From: Syntrophus buswellii
GTDB lineage: Bacteria > Desulfobacterota > Syntrophia > Syntrophales > Syntrophaceae
Assembly: GCF_046097065.1 (NCBI RefSeq)
Contig: NZ_CP175563.1
Span: 3,188,432-3,252,431, forward strand
Direction of reading: 5' to 3'
Length of the DNA: 64,000 nucleotides
Within the stretch, counting starts at the first letter, position 1, and each line of letters opens with the position of its first letter. Made by a program: the position numbers and the translations under genes. This document shows positions 33,181 to 42,190 of this stretch, in pieces. Below the pieces are notes generated by a model. It was not told the DNA's origin. It saw nothing but the letters and a program-made list of their open reading frames with translations, and did not search any database.

Positions 33181-36100
33181 ATGGATTCGCTTTCCCGGAT
33201 AACCGGATATGTCCGGAATTTCTTCACACTGGACAACTGGCCGACTCTTCTCGCCATTCTTGCGGCACTGGTTTTGTTGATCCTGGTGGGGCTGCTCGTC
33301 TATTACCGGATCAGAAAACGCCGCCATCCGGGCACCCTGGAGATCAAGGCCGGGTCCTCCGCGGAGCGGAAAGCCCTGAAGAAGGAGATGCCCGCTTCGA
33401 GTCTTACCGGAATATGGAAGGAATTTCTGAAAGCAATCCCCTGGTCGATCAGGCCGAATATCATGACCTATGAGCACTTCATCGTGTTCGGGCAGGCCGG
33501 CTCGGGAAAAAGCACCCTGATTGACCGTTACACGGACTGGCAGGGGCATGCGCGGCAGTTTTATCCAAGCTTCACCGCAAACCCCCTGCTGCAGATCTAC
33601 CTCGGGTCAAAGGTCCTGGTTCAGGAAATACCGGCGTCCCTGCTGGACGATACATCAGAGGCTGCCCGCCGGGCCCTGCTGAAACTTTGGAAACCCCTCT
33701 TCAGGAGAAGGAAACCCACCGTGGTCATTGCCTTAAACGCCATGGAGCTTTCGCCGGACGAACCGGGCCACCTGGAATCTCTCCGGCAGAAGGCGCAGAT
33801 GATCCGGGGGAAAATCAACCTGCTCGGACAGATCTGTAAAAAACCGATCCCCGTGCGCCTTGTCCTGACCCATCTGGACCAATTCGAGGGATTCCTGGAA
33901 TTTTCCAGGTTTCTGGCCCAGGGCAACATCCCCCTGAAGCTCGAATGGCCCTCGGCAGGCGGGGACAGGGACCGTTCCGGAAGCCCCGGAACTCCCGTTG
34001 AAGGACAGAGGCAGGATCCCACTGCCAGAACGGATCGTTATGATCTCTCCGGATGTCTGGATCCCTGCGAAGAACACCTGACCCGCGCGCTGATCTCGCT
34101 TCCGGCGGACCAGTACCTCAGGGCGATGACCTTTCTCTGCCAGGCTCCGAGAGTTTTTCAGGATCTCTCCCTGTTTGTCAGAAGCCTTCAGGAAGCTGAC
34201 CCCCTGTCGCTGGAACCGGAGATCACCGGTTTCTACCTGACATCACAGGCTGAAGAGAATCTCCCCGTCCTGAATCCCTTCGCCCCCCTGCTGACGGCGG
34301 AGGAAATTTCAAAAATCGACCCGCATCGCAGGCACCGGCTGGCAGCAGCCGCCATAGGCCTGGCGGGACTGCTTTTTTTCGGGGCGGCATACTTTCACGG
34401 GCGAAGCCTGATCGTCGAGCGACAGCGAGGCCTGGACCGCGTGGAGACGGATCCCCCCGCCCGATATGATCAGCGGATGCACGAGCTTCTGCCCGCAGTC
34501 TATGCGGATCAGCACCCCGTCACCAAAGTTCTGCCCGATTTTTTTTCATCACGGAACAGGGAAATCACGCATCGCTCCATGGAAAACATCCGCGAGCTTT
34601 ATCTGCTTCCGGAACTGGACAGGCTGGCCACAGAAATGGCGGCCAAGCCGCAGACTCCGACGGGCGCGGTCATCACCATCCATGGCTTTGAGCATTACTA
34701 CAAGGGCAGCATTCATGCCGCCCAGGACAGGGCCGTCTATCTGCTGGCCTTGATCTATGCCACACGGGACAACGATCTGGGGCAGCTCATTCAGCAAAAT
34801 CCCACCTCCTGGTCAAAAATCCTTAATTTGCCAAGAACCATGATCGAGGACTACGTCCACAACAATGTTTCGTCCTCCGATGTTTCCCTGGCCGGGAAGA
34901 AGCTTTCCTTCCGTCAGTCCCATGGCGCCGTGGATGATCCCAACCGCTGGATGGCGTACTTCAGGGAAATCCGCCGTTTCTGCCAGCAGCCGTTCATGAG
35001 CAGGATGGAATTCGAAAAGCTCCAGAAGGACACGGAGCAATTTCTCGGAGTGATCCAGCAGATGGAGCTTTACGACCTCACGGTCCGGCTGGCGAAGCTG
35101 CTGAAAAAAGAGGTCCCGCCGGATATCCACCTGGATATGATCGTGATCCAGGAATCCGAACTCCGGCAGGAGGCGATCAAAAATTCCCTGAACTTCATCA
35201 AGAACTCCAGCATGAATTATCCTGAGACGGCGCCGGGTTCCGGATTGGCCGGCCTGCTCGAAAACCTCAAGGTGATGCTCAGTTACAAGGATCCCCGGGC
35301 CGAAAAAGACTGGACCTTCCGTTTTTCCCTGGGCGGCGAAGACTTCAGCCTCAGCGCCGGACAGTGGAAAGACCTCATCAACCGCAGCAGGATCAACGCG
35401 TTTCTACGGGACTTTGTGAATCAGCATCAGCGCCAGGACGGCCTGCTCTTTTTTCCGTCGGACCAGGAGTTTGATGACCTCATCATGAACCCGTCCAATG
35501 ACGGACGCTTCCTGTTCATCGGTTCAGCGCGAGTGGACGGCAGATTTACGAGGGATGCCGTCGAAAAAAGGGTGCGGCCGATCTTGTCGGAACTTCCCGC
35601 GCTCATAGAGAGTCTGCCGATAGACCCCCAGGGCAAAAAGCATGTTACGAATTTCCTTCTCAAGGAAGTTGACATCTACGGACGTCGCTATGCCCAGTCC
35701 TACCGAAGGTATTACATGGAATTCGACATCAAGGCCGGATCCCCGGGGGCACTCCGCTTTGTATTGAGCCAGATGGTCCTTCCCTCGTCACCCCTCCGGG
35801 AGGTGCTGGTGAGCATACAGGATAATATCCGGATTGATCCCGGTACGAATGAATACATGCAGATTTTTTCCCGGCATCTATCGGAATTCGATTTCATCAA
35901 GCGCCTCATGGGCGAGCAGAAGGGAACCTTTCCGGAGCTGGATCGATACAAAGCCCTGATGGAGCAGATGCTGGCGGATATCCAGGAACAGCAGGGACAG
36001 GGTGAAAAGCGGGACAAGGAGGAATCTCATGCCCTGCTCAAAAACCGCCTGTCTCCCCTCGGCCGGATCGCGTTTGCAATCCTCGACCAGGAAAAGGACT

Positions 36101-36948
36101 CCTACGTGAACCTGGTGAAGCGCTGGCTTGAGAGTGTCGCCGTGCCCCGCCCCTGGCAGGACATTTTTCTGGCGCCGGTATGGCAGGCCTATTTTCTGGG
36201 TATGGCCGAGATTGAATCCGACATCGCGAAAACATGGGAAGAGCTCCGGCAGGCCGACATCCAGCCCCTGCAGCATAAATTTCCCTTTCTTCCCGCCTCC
36301 GGTGAGGACGTTTCCATTGAAGAGCTCCGGAATGCGACACACCCCGCCGGGCATTTCCGGCGGTCTTTTCAGGCCCTGCTCCTGCCCTACTGCGGAGAAG
36401 AGGGACAACGTTGGCGGAAGAGAAGCAGCCCTTACAACGTCCTGAAGCTTCCCGAGACGATGCTGCCGACTCTCAACGCCATCGAGCAGCTTGGCGATGT
36501 CCTCTGGGACAGGGACGGAAAGGAAAAATTCCTCGAATTCATGGTTCGCCCCGCCCCCCTTCCCTTGATGCCTCCCCGGGAGCCGCTGGCCGCTCTGTCC
36601 TATCTGTATGTGGGCGACTCCGCCGTCTTTGGCTTCAATCAGAAGCCATCCTGGAAGAGGATACGATGCTCCTGGAAAGACCCGTCCAGTGCGGCTGTGG
36701 GCATCGAGTTCGCGGGCCGGAGCAGATCGGCCAGAATCAAGAGAACGATCGAGGTTCCGCCTTCATACTGGAGCTTTTACCGCCTTCTCCAGAAGGCGAA
36801 ACAGCCGGCGGCCTTCGACAGAAACAGAAACATTTCGACAGTGCAGTGGACCATCATGTCACCGGCCGGCAATGGAGAAGGGGTATCCCTGGATATCGCC
36901 TTCGACATCAAGGGTGATCCGTGGAGCGTCTTTAAACTGCCCCGCTGA
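33181..36948 (+). CDS. tssM: T6SS membrane-complex protein (IcmF)
   Basis: Spans the inner membrane and periplasm and forms the trans-envelope complex with TssJ and TssL. The 1255-aa product has a first membrane helix (21-42), a cytoplasmic NTPase-like domain with Walker A GQAGSGKS (104-111), a further helix near 380-402 (RLAAAAIGLAGLLFFGAAYF) and a long periplasmic domain to the end. The intact Walker A suggests that nucleotide binding is retained, which varies among TssM proteins. TssJ follows 25 bp downstream. Confidence 0.9.
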   Translation: MDSLSRITGYVRNFFTLDNWPTLLAILAALVLLILVGLLVYYRIRKRRHPGTLEIKAGSSAERKALKKEMPASSLTGIWKEFLKAIPWSIRPNIMTYEHFIVFGQAGSGKSTLIDRYTDWQGHARQFYPSFTANPLLQIYLGSKVLVQEIPASLLDDTSEAARRALLKLWKPLFRRRKPTVVIALNAMELSPDEPGHLESLRQKAQMIRGKINLLGQICKKPIPVRLVLTHLDQFEGFLEFSRFLAQGNIPLKLEWPSAGGDRDRSGSPGTPVEGQRQDPTARTDRYDLSGCLDPCEEHLTRALISLPADQYLRAMTFLCQAPRVFQDLSLFVRSLQEADPLSLEPEITGFYLTSQAEENLPVLNPFAPLLTAEEISKIDPHRRHRLAAAAIGLAGLLFFGAAYFHGRSLIVERQRGLDRVETDPPARYDQRMHELLPAVYADQHPVTKVLPDFFSSRNREITHRSMENIRELYLLPELDRLATEMAAKPQTPTGAVITIHGFEHYYKGSIHAAQDRAVYLLALIYATRDNDLGQLIQQNPTSWSKILNLPRTMIEDYVHNNVSSSDVSLAGKKLSFRQSHGAVDDPNRWMAYFREIRRFCQQPFMSRMEFEKLQKDTEQFLGVIQQMELYDLTVRLAKLLKKEVPPDIHLDMIVIQESELRQEAIKNSLNFIKNSSMNYPETAPGSGLAGLLENLKVMLSYKDPRAEKDWTFRFSLGGEDFSLSAGQWKDLINRSRINAFLRDFVNQHQRQDGLLFFPSDQEFDDLIMNPSNDGRFLFIGSARVDGRFTRDAVEKRVRPILSELPALIESLPIDPQGKKHVTNFLLKEVDIYGRRYAQSYRRYYMEFDIKAGSPGALRFVLSQMVLPSSPLREVLVSIQDNIRIDPGTNEYMQIFSRHLSEFDFIKRLMGEQKGTFPELDRYKALMEQMLADIQEQQGQGEKRDKEESHALLKNRLSPLGRIAFAILDQEKDSYVNLVKRWLESVAVPRPWQDIFLAPVWQAYFLGMAEIESDIAKTWEELRQADIQPLQHKFPFLPASGEDVSIEELRNATHPAGHFRRSFQALLLPYCGEEGQRWRKRSSPYNVLKLPETMLPTLNAIEQLGDVLWDRDGKEKFLEFMVRPAPLPLMPPREPLAALSYLYVGDSAVFGFNQKPSWKRIRCSWKDPSSAAVGIEFAGRSRSARIKRTIEVPPSYWSFYRLLQKAKQPAAFDRNRNISTVQWTIMSPAGNGEGVSLDIAFDIKGDPWSVFKLPR

Positions 36949-36973
36949 CAATGCGAGGCCAACAGGGTATCTC

Positions 36974-37495
36974 ATGGCACATTATAAGGAATCAGCCTTA
37001 CCTGCACGGTTTCTAAGCGGAGCGTTAACGGCCCTTTTTCTGCTTTCGCTCATGGGGTGCGCTTTTCTGGGCTTGAAAAGCGGCGCAAAGGTGGACTACA
37101 TCACGCTCGACATTGCCGCCGATGCGCTCGCCAATGAGGAGCGGCTCGCCTATGTCGTCATTCGCAGGGTGAATAAAATGGAATTCCTCATCGACCAGTA
37201 CGAGACCATCTCCGATATGGCCTTTGCCAGGAAGCCCAATGAAAGCATCCTGGCCGTCAAGATGATCCTGCCCGGACAGAAGCAGCAGATAAAGGTCATC
37301 AAGCCCGGCAAAGAGGATATCGGCGTCTATGTCCTTTTCACCAATCCCGGCGAAAACTGGAAAGTGATCCTCGAGGGGCCGTTGAAGAAGGAATACCGGA
37401 TCAACGTGAAGAAGAACGAAGTGGAAGAGGTCCAGGGGAATCTGTTGGACCTGCTTTCCGGCATCCCTGCCGTGAACGGTCTGTCGATAACGTGA
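36974..37495 (+). CDS. tssJ: T6SS outer-membrane lipoprotein (SciN-like)
   Basis: The 173-aa product has a lipoprotein signal ending SLMGC (C29), then a beta-rich domain (VKMILPGQKQQIKVIKPG) as in TssJ transthyretin-like folds. It anchors TssM at the outer membrane. I chose the ATG at 36974 because it directly precedes the signal peptide. The same frame is open back to 36608, but that part overlaps tssM. Sequence identity to known TssJ is weak, so the call leans on lipobox, size and position after tssM. Confidence 0.78.
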   Translation: MAHYKESALPARFLSGALTALFLLSLMGCAFLGLKSGAKVDYITLDIAADALANEERLAYVVIRRVNKMEFLIDQYETISDMAFARKPNESILAVKMILPGQKQQIKVIKPGKEDIGVYVLFTNPGENWKVILEGPLKKEYRINVKKNEVEEVQGNLLDLLSGIPAVNGLSIT

Positions 37496-37505
37496 AGGTG
37501 CGATC

Positions 37506-39266
37506 ATGCCGCAGCATTTAGACATCGCCTCTCTTGAGAACGATCTGCGCCTGGAGAGTCAGCAGCCATACCGGAGCCCGGGATGGCTGGAGGTCAGCTA
37601 CCGCAATCCAGGCGAGTTCTGGCGCTCTCTCCAAGGGGCTTTTGATGCGCATGTCACGGTGCAGGGAACCAGTTCCCTTTTTAACGGGTATAACTTCTAT
37701 CATGACATGCTTCTCCGCAACCGCAATCGTTCCCAACCCGCCCTGTGCTGGTATGAACCGGCCACCGGAATCAAAGGCATTTCTTACCGCGAGTTGGATT
37801 CCCTTGCCGCCGCCAGGTCAAGCCATTGGGCCCGCCTCGGTGTCCTGCCGGGACAAACCCTCTGCATCATCAGGAACATGGGCCTGGAAATGACCGTTGA
37901 TCTGCTGGCGGCCCTGAAGGCGGGATGCGTCATTTCCTTCCTGCCTCCCCGGGGAATGGGTTTTCTGCAAAGGAGGCTCGACGCCCTCAAACCCGACCAC
38001 ATTGCCATGGAAGATCGGCAGGCTGCGCTGCTTCCGGCATGGAACAGGCGCGTGCTGCCGGAAGGCGATCGCGGAACGGGTCTCTCCAACGGGCGAGAGC
38101 GGCCTTTTACGTACCTGTCCGGCCAGGTCGTTTTCCGCCATTTCGATCCCTGCGGAAGCGACCCCGGCACCCTTTCGGACGTAACCAGCGATTCGGCCTA
38201 TTTGTGCGCCCTGCGAGATGCGATGATCTCCCTGGGGATCGGTCCGGGTCAGATCTACGCGGCACCGGGATTCCACGCCATGGAAACCACCCCGGCCCTC
38301 CTTCTGGCCGGTCTGCTCTGCGGAGCAACCTACCTTCACCTTACGCCGGAGGACATTGAAGCCCGGCCGGAGCTTGTCGGGCAGCATCCGCTCAAGGCCT
38401 TCGGGGTGTGCCCGAAGGTAAGGGACATCCTCCTGGAGCGGGGAATCACCGCAGAGGATTGCTGGGAATCATGGTTTCGCAACCCGGCGGAATCCCAGGA
38501 CATGGACCGGTGGTATCATTTCATCCGGAACCTCAAGCTTGAACGGTCCTTTGCCTTTAATCTGAGGTGGAGCGCCGCCGTGGGAGGATGCTCCCTCTTT
38601 TCCGTGCGGAGGAAAGGGTCGGCACATATGACGGTCCTGCCTGTTCCCGGCAGCACCTGGAGCCTCGGCGCTCTGTCCGGCGCGGAGGAGGCTTCCGCAG
38701 AGGATTTCGGCATCTACACGCTCTCAGCAACCGGCGCACCGGAAGAAGAGCAGAAGGCCACGGCTGATCGAATCGCCAGAAGCGGGCAGGAATGGATTTT
38801 TTCCGGCGTTTCCACCCGGCACCGTGAGGGGAGGACATTCCCCGTGGACGAAATCCTGGCGACGCTCAGGAAGCTGGAAGCCCGCTACGGCTTCTTCTGC
38901 TCCCTCGCGGATGTCCCCCGGATGGACGGGGGAAACGGACAGCGCATGGTGCTCCTTGTTTTCCGCGGCGCCGATGCCCAGTTGAATGAAGCCCGGGTAA
39001 CGTCGGAAATCCGGACAACCCTGGCCGAAGAGATGGGGGAAGAGTTTCTGCCCGATCGCATGGAATTTCTTCCACTGTATCCACGATTTCTATCCCCGGC
39101 CGAGGTGGACCATGCCTGGTGCCGAAATGCCTTTCTGTCCGGAACACTTTCCCGGAGATCGAAAAGGGAGCTTTTCGCCATCCTGACCCGGCTGAGGAAA
39201 TGCGTCATTGAACGAGAGCGTTCAGCAGAATTATCTGCCGGACCGGCAGACGAAATCATACAATAA
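37506..39266 (+). CDS. Degenerate ANL-superfamily (acyl-adenylating enzyme-like) protein in T6SS operon
   Basis: The 586-aa product resembles AMP-binding acyl-CoA synthetases along much of its length. The N-terminal half has YHDMLLRNRNRSQPALCWYE, ISYRELDSLAAARSSHWARL and LLAALKAGCVISFLPP. The C-terminal region has FLPLYPRFLSPAEVDHAWC and a SGTLSRRSKRELFAILTRLR tail. The ATP-binding P-loop (TSGTTGxPK), the YGxTE motif and the TGD motif are all absent. It is therefore probably not an active adenylating enzyme. It starts 10 bp after tssJ (AAGGTG upstream) and ends 29 bp before tssB, deep inside the T6SS operon. It may be a structural, regulatory or effector-handling part. No such core Tss component is known to me. 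Confidence 0.75.
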   Translation: MPQHLDIASLENDLRLESQQPYRSPGWLEVSYRNPGEFWRSLQGAFDAHVTVQGTSSLFNGYNFYHDMLLRNRNRSQPALCWYEPATGIKGISYRELDSLAAARSSHWARLGVLPGQTLCIIRNMGLEMTVDLLAALKAGCVISFLPPRGMGFLQRRLDALKPDHIAMEDRQAALLPAWNRRVLPEGDRGTGLSNGRERPFTYLSGQVVFRHFDPCGSDPGTLSDVTSDSAYLCALRDAMISLGIGPGQIYAAPGFHAMETTPALLLAGLLCGATYLHLTPEDIEARPELVGQHPLKAFGVCPKVRDILLERGITAEDCWESWFRNPAESQDMDRWYHFIRNLKLERSFAFNLRWSAAVGGCSLFSVRRKGSAHMTVLPVPGSTWSLGALSGAEEASAEDFGIYTLSATGAPEEEQKATADRIARSGQEWIFSGVSTRHREGRTFPVDEILATLRKLEARYGFFCSLADVPRMDGGNGQRMVLLVFRGADAQLNEARVTSEIRTTLAEEMGEEFLPDRMEFLPLYPRFLSPAEVDHAWCRNAFLSGTLSRRSKRELFAILTRLRKCVIERERSAELSAGPADEIIQ

Positions 39267-39295
39267 TCCAATCATCGAAAGGAGATAAAGGAAAC

Positions 39296-39814
39296 ATGGC
39301 CATACAGGATGAAATTCCAAAATCACGTCTTACCTTGAGGTACAAGACAGAAATCCACGGGCAGCCCGAAGATTTGACTCTGCCGCTGAGGCTTCTGGTC
39401 GAAGGGGATTTTTCCCATGGAAGCTCCCAGGACCGGCAGGTGGATCTCGAGGAGAGGCGCCTGCGCAATCTTGACGGCACGAACACGGATGCGGTCATGA
39501 AGGACATGGGAATGTCTCTGAAGTTTGCCGTAGCCAACAAGATTGACCCCGCAGCATCGGACGATATGAATGTCGACGTTCCCATCACCAGCATGAGATC
39601 TTTTTCTCCTGACGAAGTGGCCAAGCATGTGCCCAAGCTTCGAGGGATACTCCAGGTGAAGAGGCTCCTGGAAGAAGTCATCTCCAATGTAGACAACCGG
39701 AAGGAGTTTCGCAAATTGCTCAATGAATTAATGGGCAACGAGGAGGCCCTGGCGAAAATGCTGGAGCAGTTGAAAGGCTTCGAAAGCATGAAACTTCCTT
39801 CAGGTAACAAATAA
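39296..39814 (+). CDS. tssB: T6SS sheath small subunit (VipA)
   Basis: Pairs with TssC to build the contractile sheath. The 172-aa product has the VipA opening KSRLTLRYKTEI, the LPLRLLVEGDFSHG strand and the helical ILQVKRLLEEVISNVDNRKEFRK segment. Full length for the family. GAAAGGAGA precedes the start. The tssC gene follows after 77 bp. Confidence 0.94.
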   Translation: MAIQDEIPKSRLTLRYKTEIHGQPEDLTLPLRLLVEGDFSHGSSQDRQVDLEERRLRNLDGTNTDAVMKDMGMSLKFAVANKIDPAASDDMNVDVPITSMRSFSPDEVAKHVPKLRGILQVKRLLEEVISNVDNRKEFRKLLNELMGNEEALAKMLEQLKGFESMKLPSGNK

Positions 39815-39891
39815 GGGGAACCCCGAATGATTCTCCCGGGAACTGCCTGTCCAACCAGAGAATAGAACAACCGCTTTCAAGGAGAAGTCAA

Positions 39892-41400
39892 ATGACTGAT
39901 AAAACAAAACCTGTTGAAAAAACGGAAGAAAAAATTGAAGAGCTGGATCTCAAACGATTCCTTTCCAGCATGCGCCTGAGCACCGAGCTCAAGGAACCGG
40001 TCCCGATGGTTCAGGAAAATCTCCAGGTCGTAAAAGAAGATGTCAGCGACGAAGACCGATTCCTTTCCGGGATGGCCGCTCTGCTGCTCAATGTGGATAG
40101 ATCCTCAAAACGTCTGGACAAGGGGAGCATCCAGGAACTGATCGCCCATATTGATCAGGTTGTGATCGATCAGGTCAACGAGATCATCCATCATGACGAT
40201 TTCAAGTCGATGGAATCCGCCTGGCGTTCGCTCAACGATCTGGTCTTGAACACCAATTTCAAGGCCGACATCATGATTGATATTCTTGATGTGGGTAAGG
40301 ACGAACTCTACGAGGATTTCGAAGCCAATGCCGTGGATATTACCAGCAGCGCCCTGTTCAAAAAGGTCTATGTGAGCGAATACGATCAGTACGGAGGGAA
40401 ACCCTTCGGCGCCATCATCGGCCTCCATGAATTTACCCAATCGCCTGACGACGTCTTCTGGCTGACGACCATGGGAAAAATCGCCGCGGCCAGTCATGCC
40501 CCCTTTATCGGATCGGTTTCGCCGAAATTTTTCGGCTGCGACTCCATTGAGGAACTGTCCGCCATCAAAGACCTCGAGGGCCTCATGAACCATCCGAAAT
40601 ACGGAGCCTGGAACAAACTGCGCGACTCCGAGCAGGCGGCCTATCTCGGGTTGACCCTGCCCAGGTATATCACCCGTCTCCCCTATGATCCGGAAGTCAA
40701 TCCCTGCAGAGAGATCACCTTCAAGGAGAAGATCCGGGGCAGCAATGACGAGGACTACGTCTGGGGCAGCGCCGCGATGCTCTTCGCCCAGAACATGGTG
40801 CGCTCTTTTGCCCAGTCCGGCTGGTGCCAGTATATACGCGGTCCGAAAGGCGGCGGCCTCGTAACCGGTCTTCCCGTGCACACCTTCAATCTGCGTGGCG
40901 AAGAAGAAATCAAGATCCCTATTGAGATGGCCATTCCGGATTATCGCGAACTGGAGTACGCCAACTGCGGATTTATTCCCCTGATCTACCGGAAGGGTAC
41001 CGCCGATGCCTGCTTCTTCAGCTGCCAGTCGCTTAAAAGGGCCAGGAAGTTCAAGGATCCGAAGGACTCGGAGAATGCCCAACTGGTCACCAATCTTTCC
41101 TACACCTTCTCCATTACTCGAATCGCCCATTACGTCAAATCCATCATGAGGGACAACATCGGCAGCAATGCAGATGCCCAGTATATCCAGAACACGCTGA
41201 GCAACTGGATCTTCCAGTACGTGACGACCGTCGTTGATCCCGATGACCTGACGCTGCGCTTCTATCCTTTCAAGGCGGCATCCGTGGAGGTGACCGAACG
41301 GCCGGGAATGATCGGATGGTATGACTGCAGGATAGCGATCCTTCCCCATATCCAGTTTGAAGGGATGGATGCCGAGCTCCGGCTAGACACCCGGCTTTAG
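39892..41400 (+). CDS. tssC: T6SS sheath large subunit (VipB)
   Basis: Forms the body of the contractile sheath. The 502-aa product has the family blocks NEIIHHDDFKSMESAWRS, FGAIIGLHEF, PFIGSVSPKFFG and the C-terminal RPGMIGWYDCRIAILPH. Full length for the family. AAGGAGAAG precedes the start. TssB and the Hcp-like gene flank it, the usual sheath-tube order. Confidence 0.96.
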   Translation: MTDKTKPVEKTEEKIEELDLKRFLSSMRLSTELKEPVPMVQENLQVVKEDVSDEDRFLSGMAALLLNVDRSSKRLDKGSIQELIAHIDQVVIDQVNEIIHHDDFKSMESAWRSLNDLVLNTNFKADIMIDILDVGKDELYEDFEANAVDITSSALFKKVYVSEYDQYGGKPFGAIIGLHEFTQSPDDVFWLTTMGKIAAASHAPFIGSVSPKFFGCDSIEELSAIKDLEGLMNHPKYGAWNKLRDSEQAAYLGLTLPRYITRLPYDPEVNPCREITFKEKIRGSNDEDYVWGSAAMLFAQNMVRSFAQSGWCQYIRGPKGGGLVTGLPVHTFNLRGEEEIKIPIEMAIPDYRELEYANCGFIPLIYRKGTADACFFSCQSLKRARKFKDPKDSENAQLVTNLSYTFSITRIAHYVKSIMRDNIGSNADAQYIQNTLSNWIFQYVTTVVDPDDLTLRFYPFKAASVEVTERPGMIGWYDCRIAILPHIQFEGMDAELRLDTRL

Positions 41401-41435
41401 AAAATAACCTTTAACTTCCAAGAGGAGGAAACATC

Positions 41436-42008
41436 ATGGCTGAATCAAATTATAGCTGCAGCGTTTCACAGGGATTCAATTTTCAAAAGGATCAGCAGGT
41501 TCTCGTAGGGCATATTGTTTCATGCAAGATCGGAAACGATCAGTTTGATTCCGACCTGAATGTGAGCAACCCGGAGAACGCTTCAAACCTGGTTAAGGTT
41601 TTCGGTATCGTATCGTCGATCTATTGGGCCGGCGGTTATGCCGATCCGGTTCAGTTTTCCTGCCAGGTTTCCAATTTCAATAAGACAAAAATTGCGACCT
41701 TGACCCACAAAAGCCTGGCCAATACGGAGGTCCTTTTTGATTTCAACATCTACGACTACGATCCCAAGGAGAAGAGATATTACAAGTGCTTCCACACCAA
41801 CGACACGAAGCTCAAAGGGCTTGTCCTGAAATCGGGTGGAGAACTTGCTATGAGCATCGATATGGACCAGTCCATGGAAGTCGTCTCGCCCAAGAACTTC
41901 TCTTTTTCTCTTGGGGTCATGCCTCAGGATCTTGACATGGCCATTCATCTGGCTGTTTCCGTTTCTGATAAGTTCGCGAAAAAGTGGGGCGTTGAAGTGG
42001 CCAAATGA
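41436..42008 (+). CDS. tssD: Hcp-like T6SS tube protein (candidate)
   Basis: 190 residues, beta-rich, with one mild helical patch. Size and place directly after tssC fit the Hcp tube subunit, and no other Hcp candidate lies in the window. The sequence does not show the classic Hcp signature clearly enough for a firm call. AGAGGAGG precedes the start. The 182-bp gap after it holds inverted repeats that could set its expression above that of the downstream genes. Confidence 0.55.
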   Translation: MAESNYSCSVSQGFNFQKDQQVLVGHIVSCKIGNDQFDSDLNVSNPENASNLVKVFGIVSSIYWAGGYADPVQFSCQVSNFNKTKIATLTHKSLANTEVLFDFNIYDYDPKEKRYYKCFHTNDTKLKGLVLKSGGELAMSIDMDQSMEVVSPKNFSFSLGVMPQDLDMAIHLAVSVSDKFAKKWGVEVAK

Positions 42009-42025
42009 TCCATTGTCAAAAGCGG

Positions 42026-42136
42026 CCCCCTTTGCAGAAGGGCCATTCACGAAGGGGGATCGGCGTGTCATCTCTCCTTCCGCCCCCTCCATCCGGGAAG
42101 GGGAAGAGGGAGGGGCGTTGCCCGCCGTGGCGGGCA
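42026..42136. repeat. Inverted repeats between Hcp-like gene and tssK
   Basis: CCCCCTT (42026-42032) pairs with AAGGGGG (42052-42058), and TGCCCGCC with GGCGGGCA (42119-42136) form an 8-bp stem with almost no loop. A C-rich/G-rich inverted stretch lies between them. There is no T-run after either hairpin. The block could attenuate transcription or stabilise the hcp end of the mRNA, or be an extragenic palindromic repeat. Confidence 0.5.
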
Positions 42137-42190
42137 GCCGATCGGTTCTGAAAACTTCTATTCTTAGAATCACCAAGGCGGCACAAAGAG

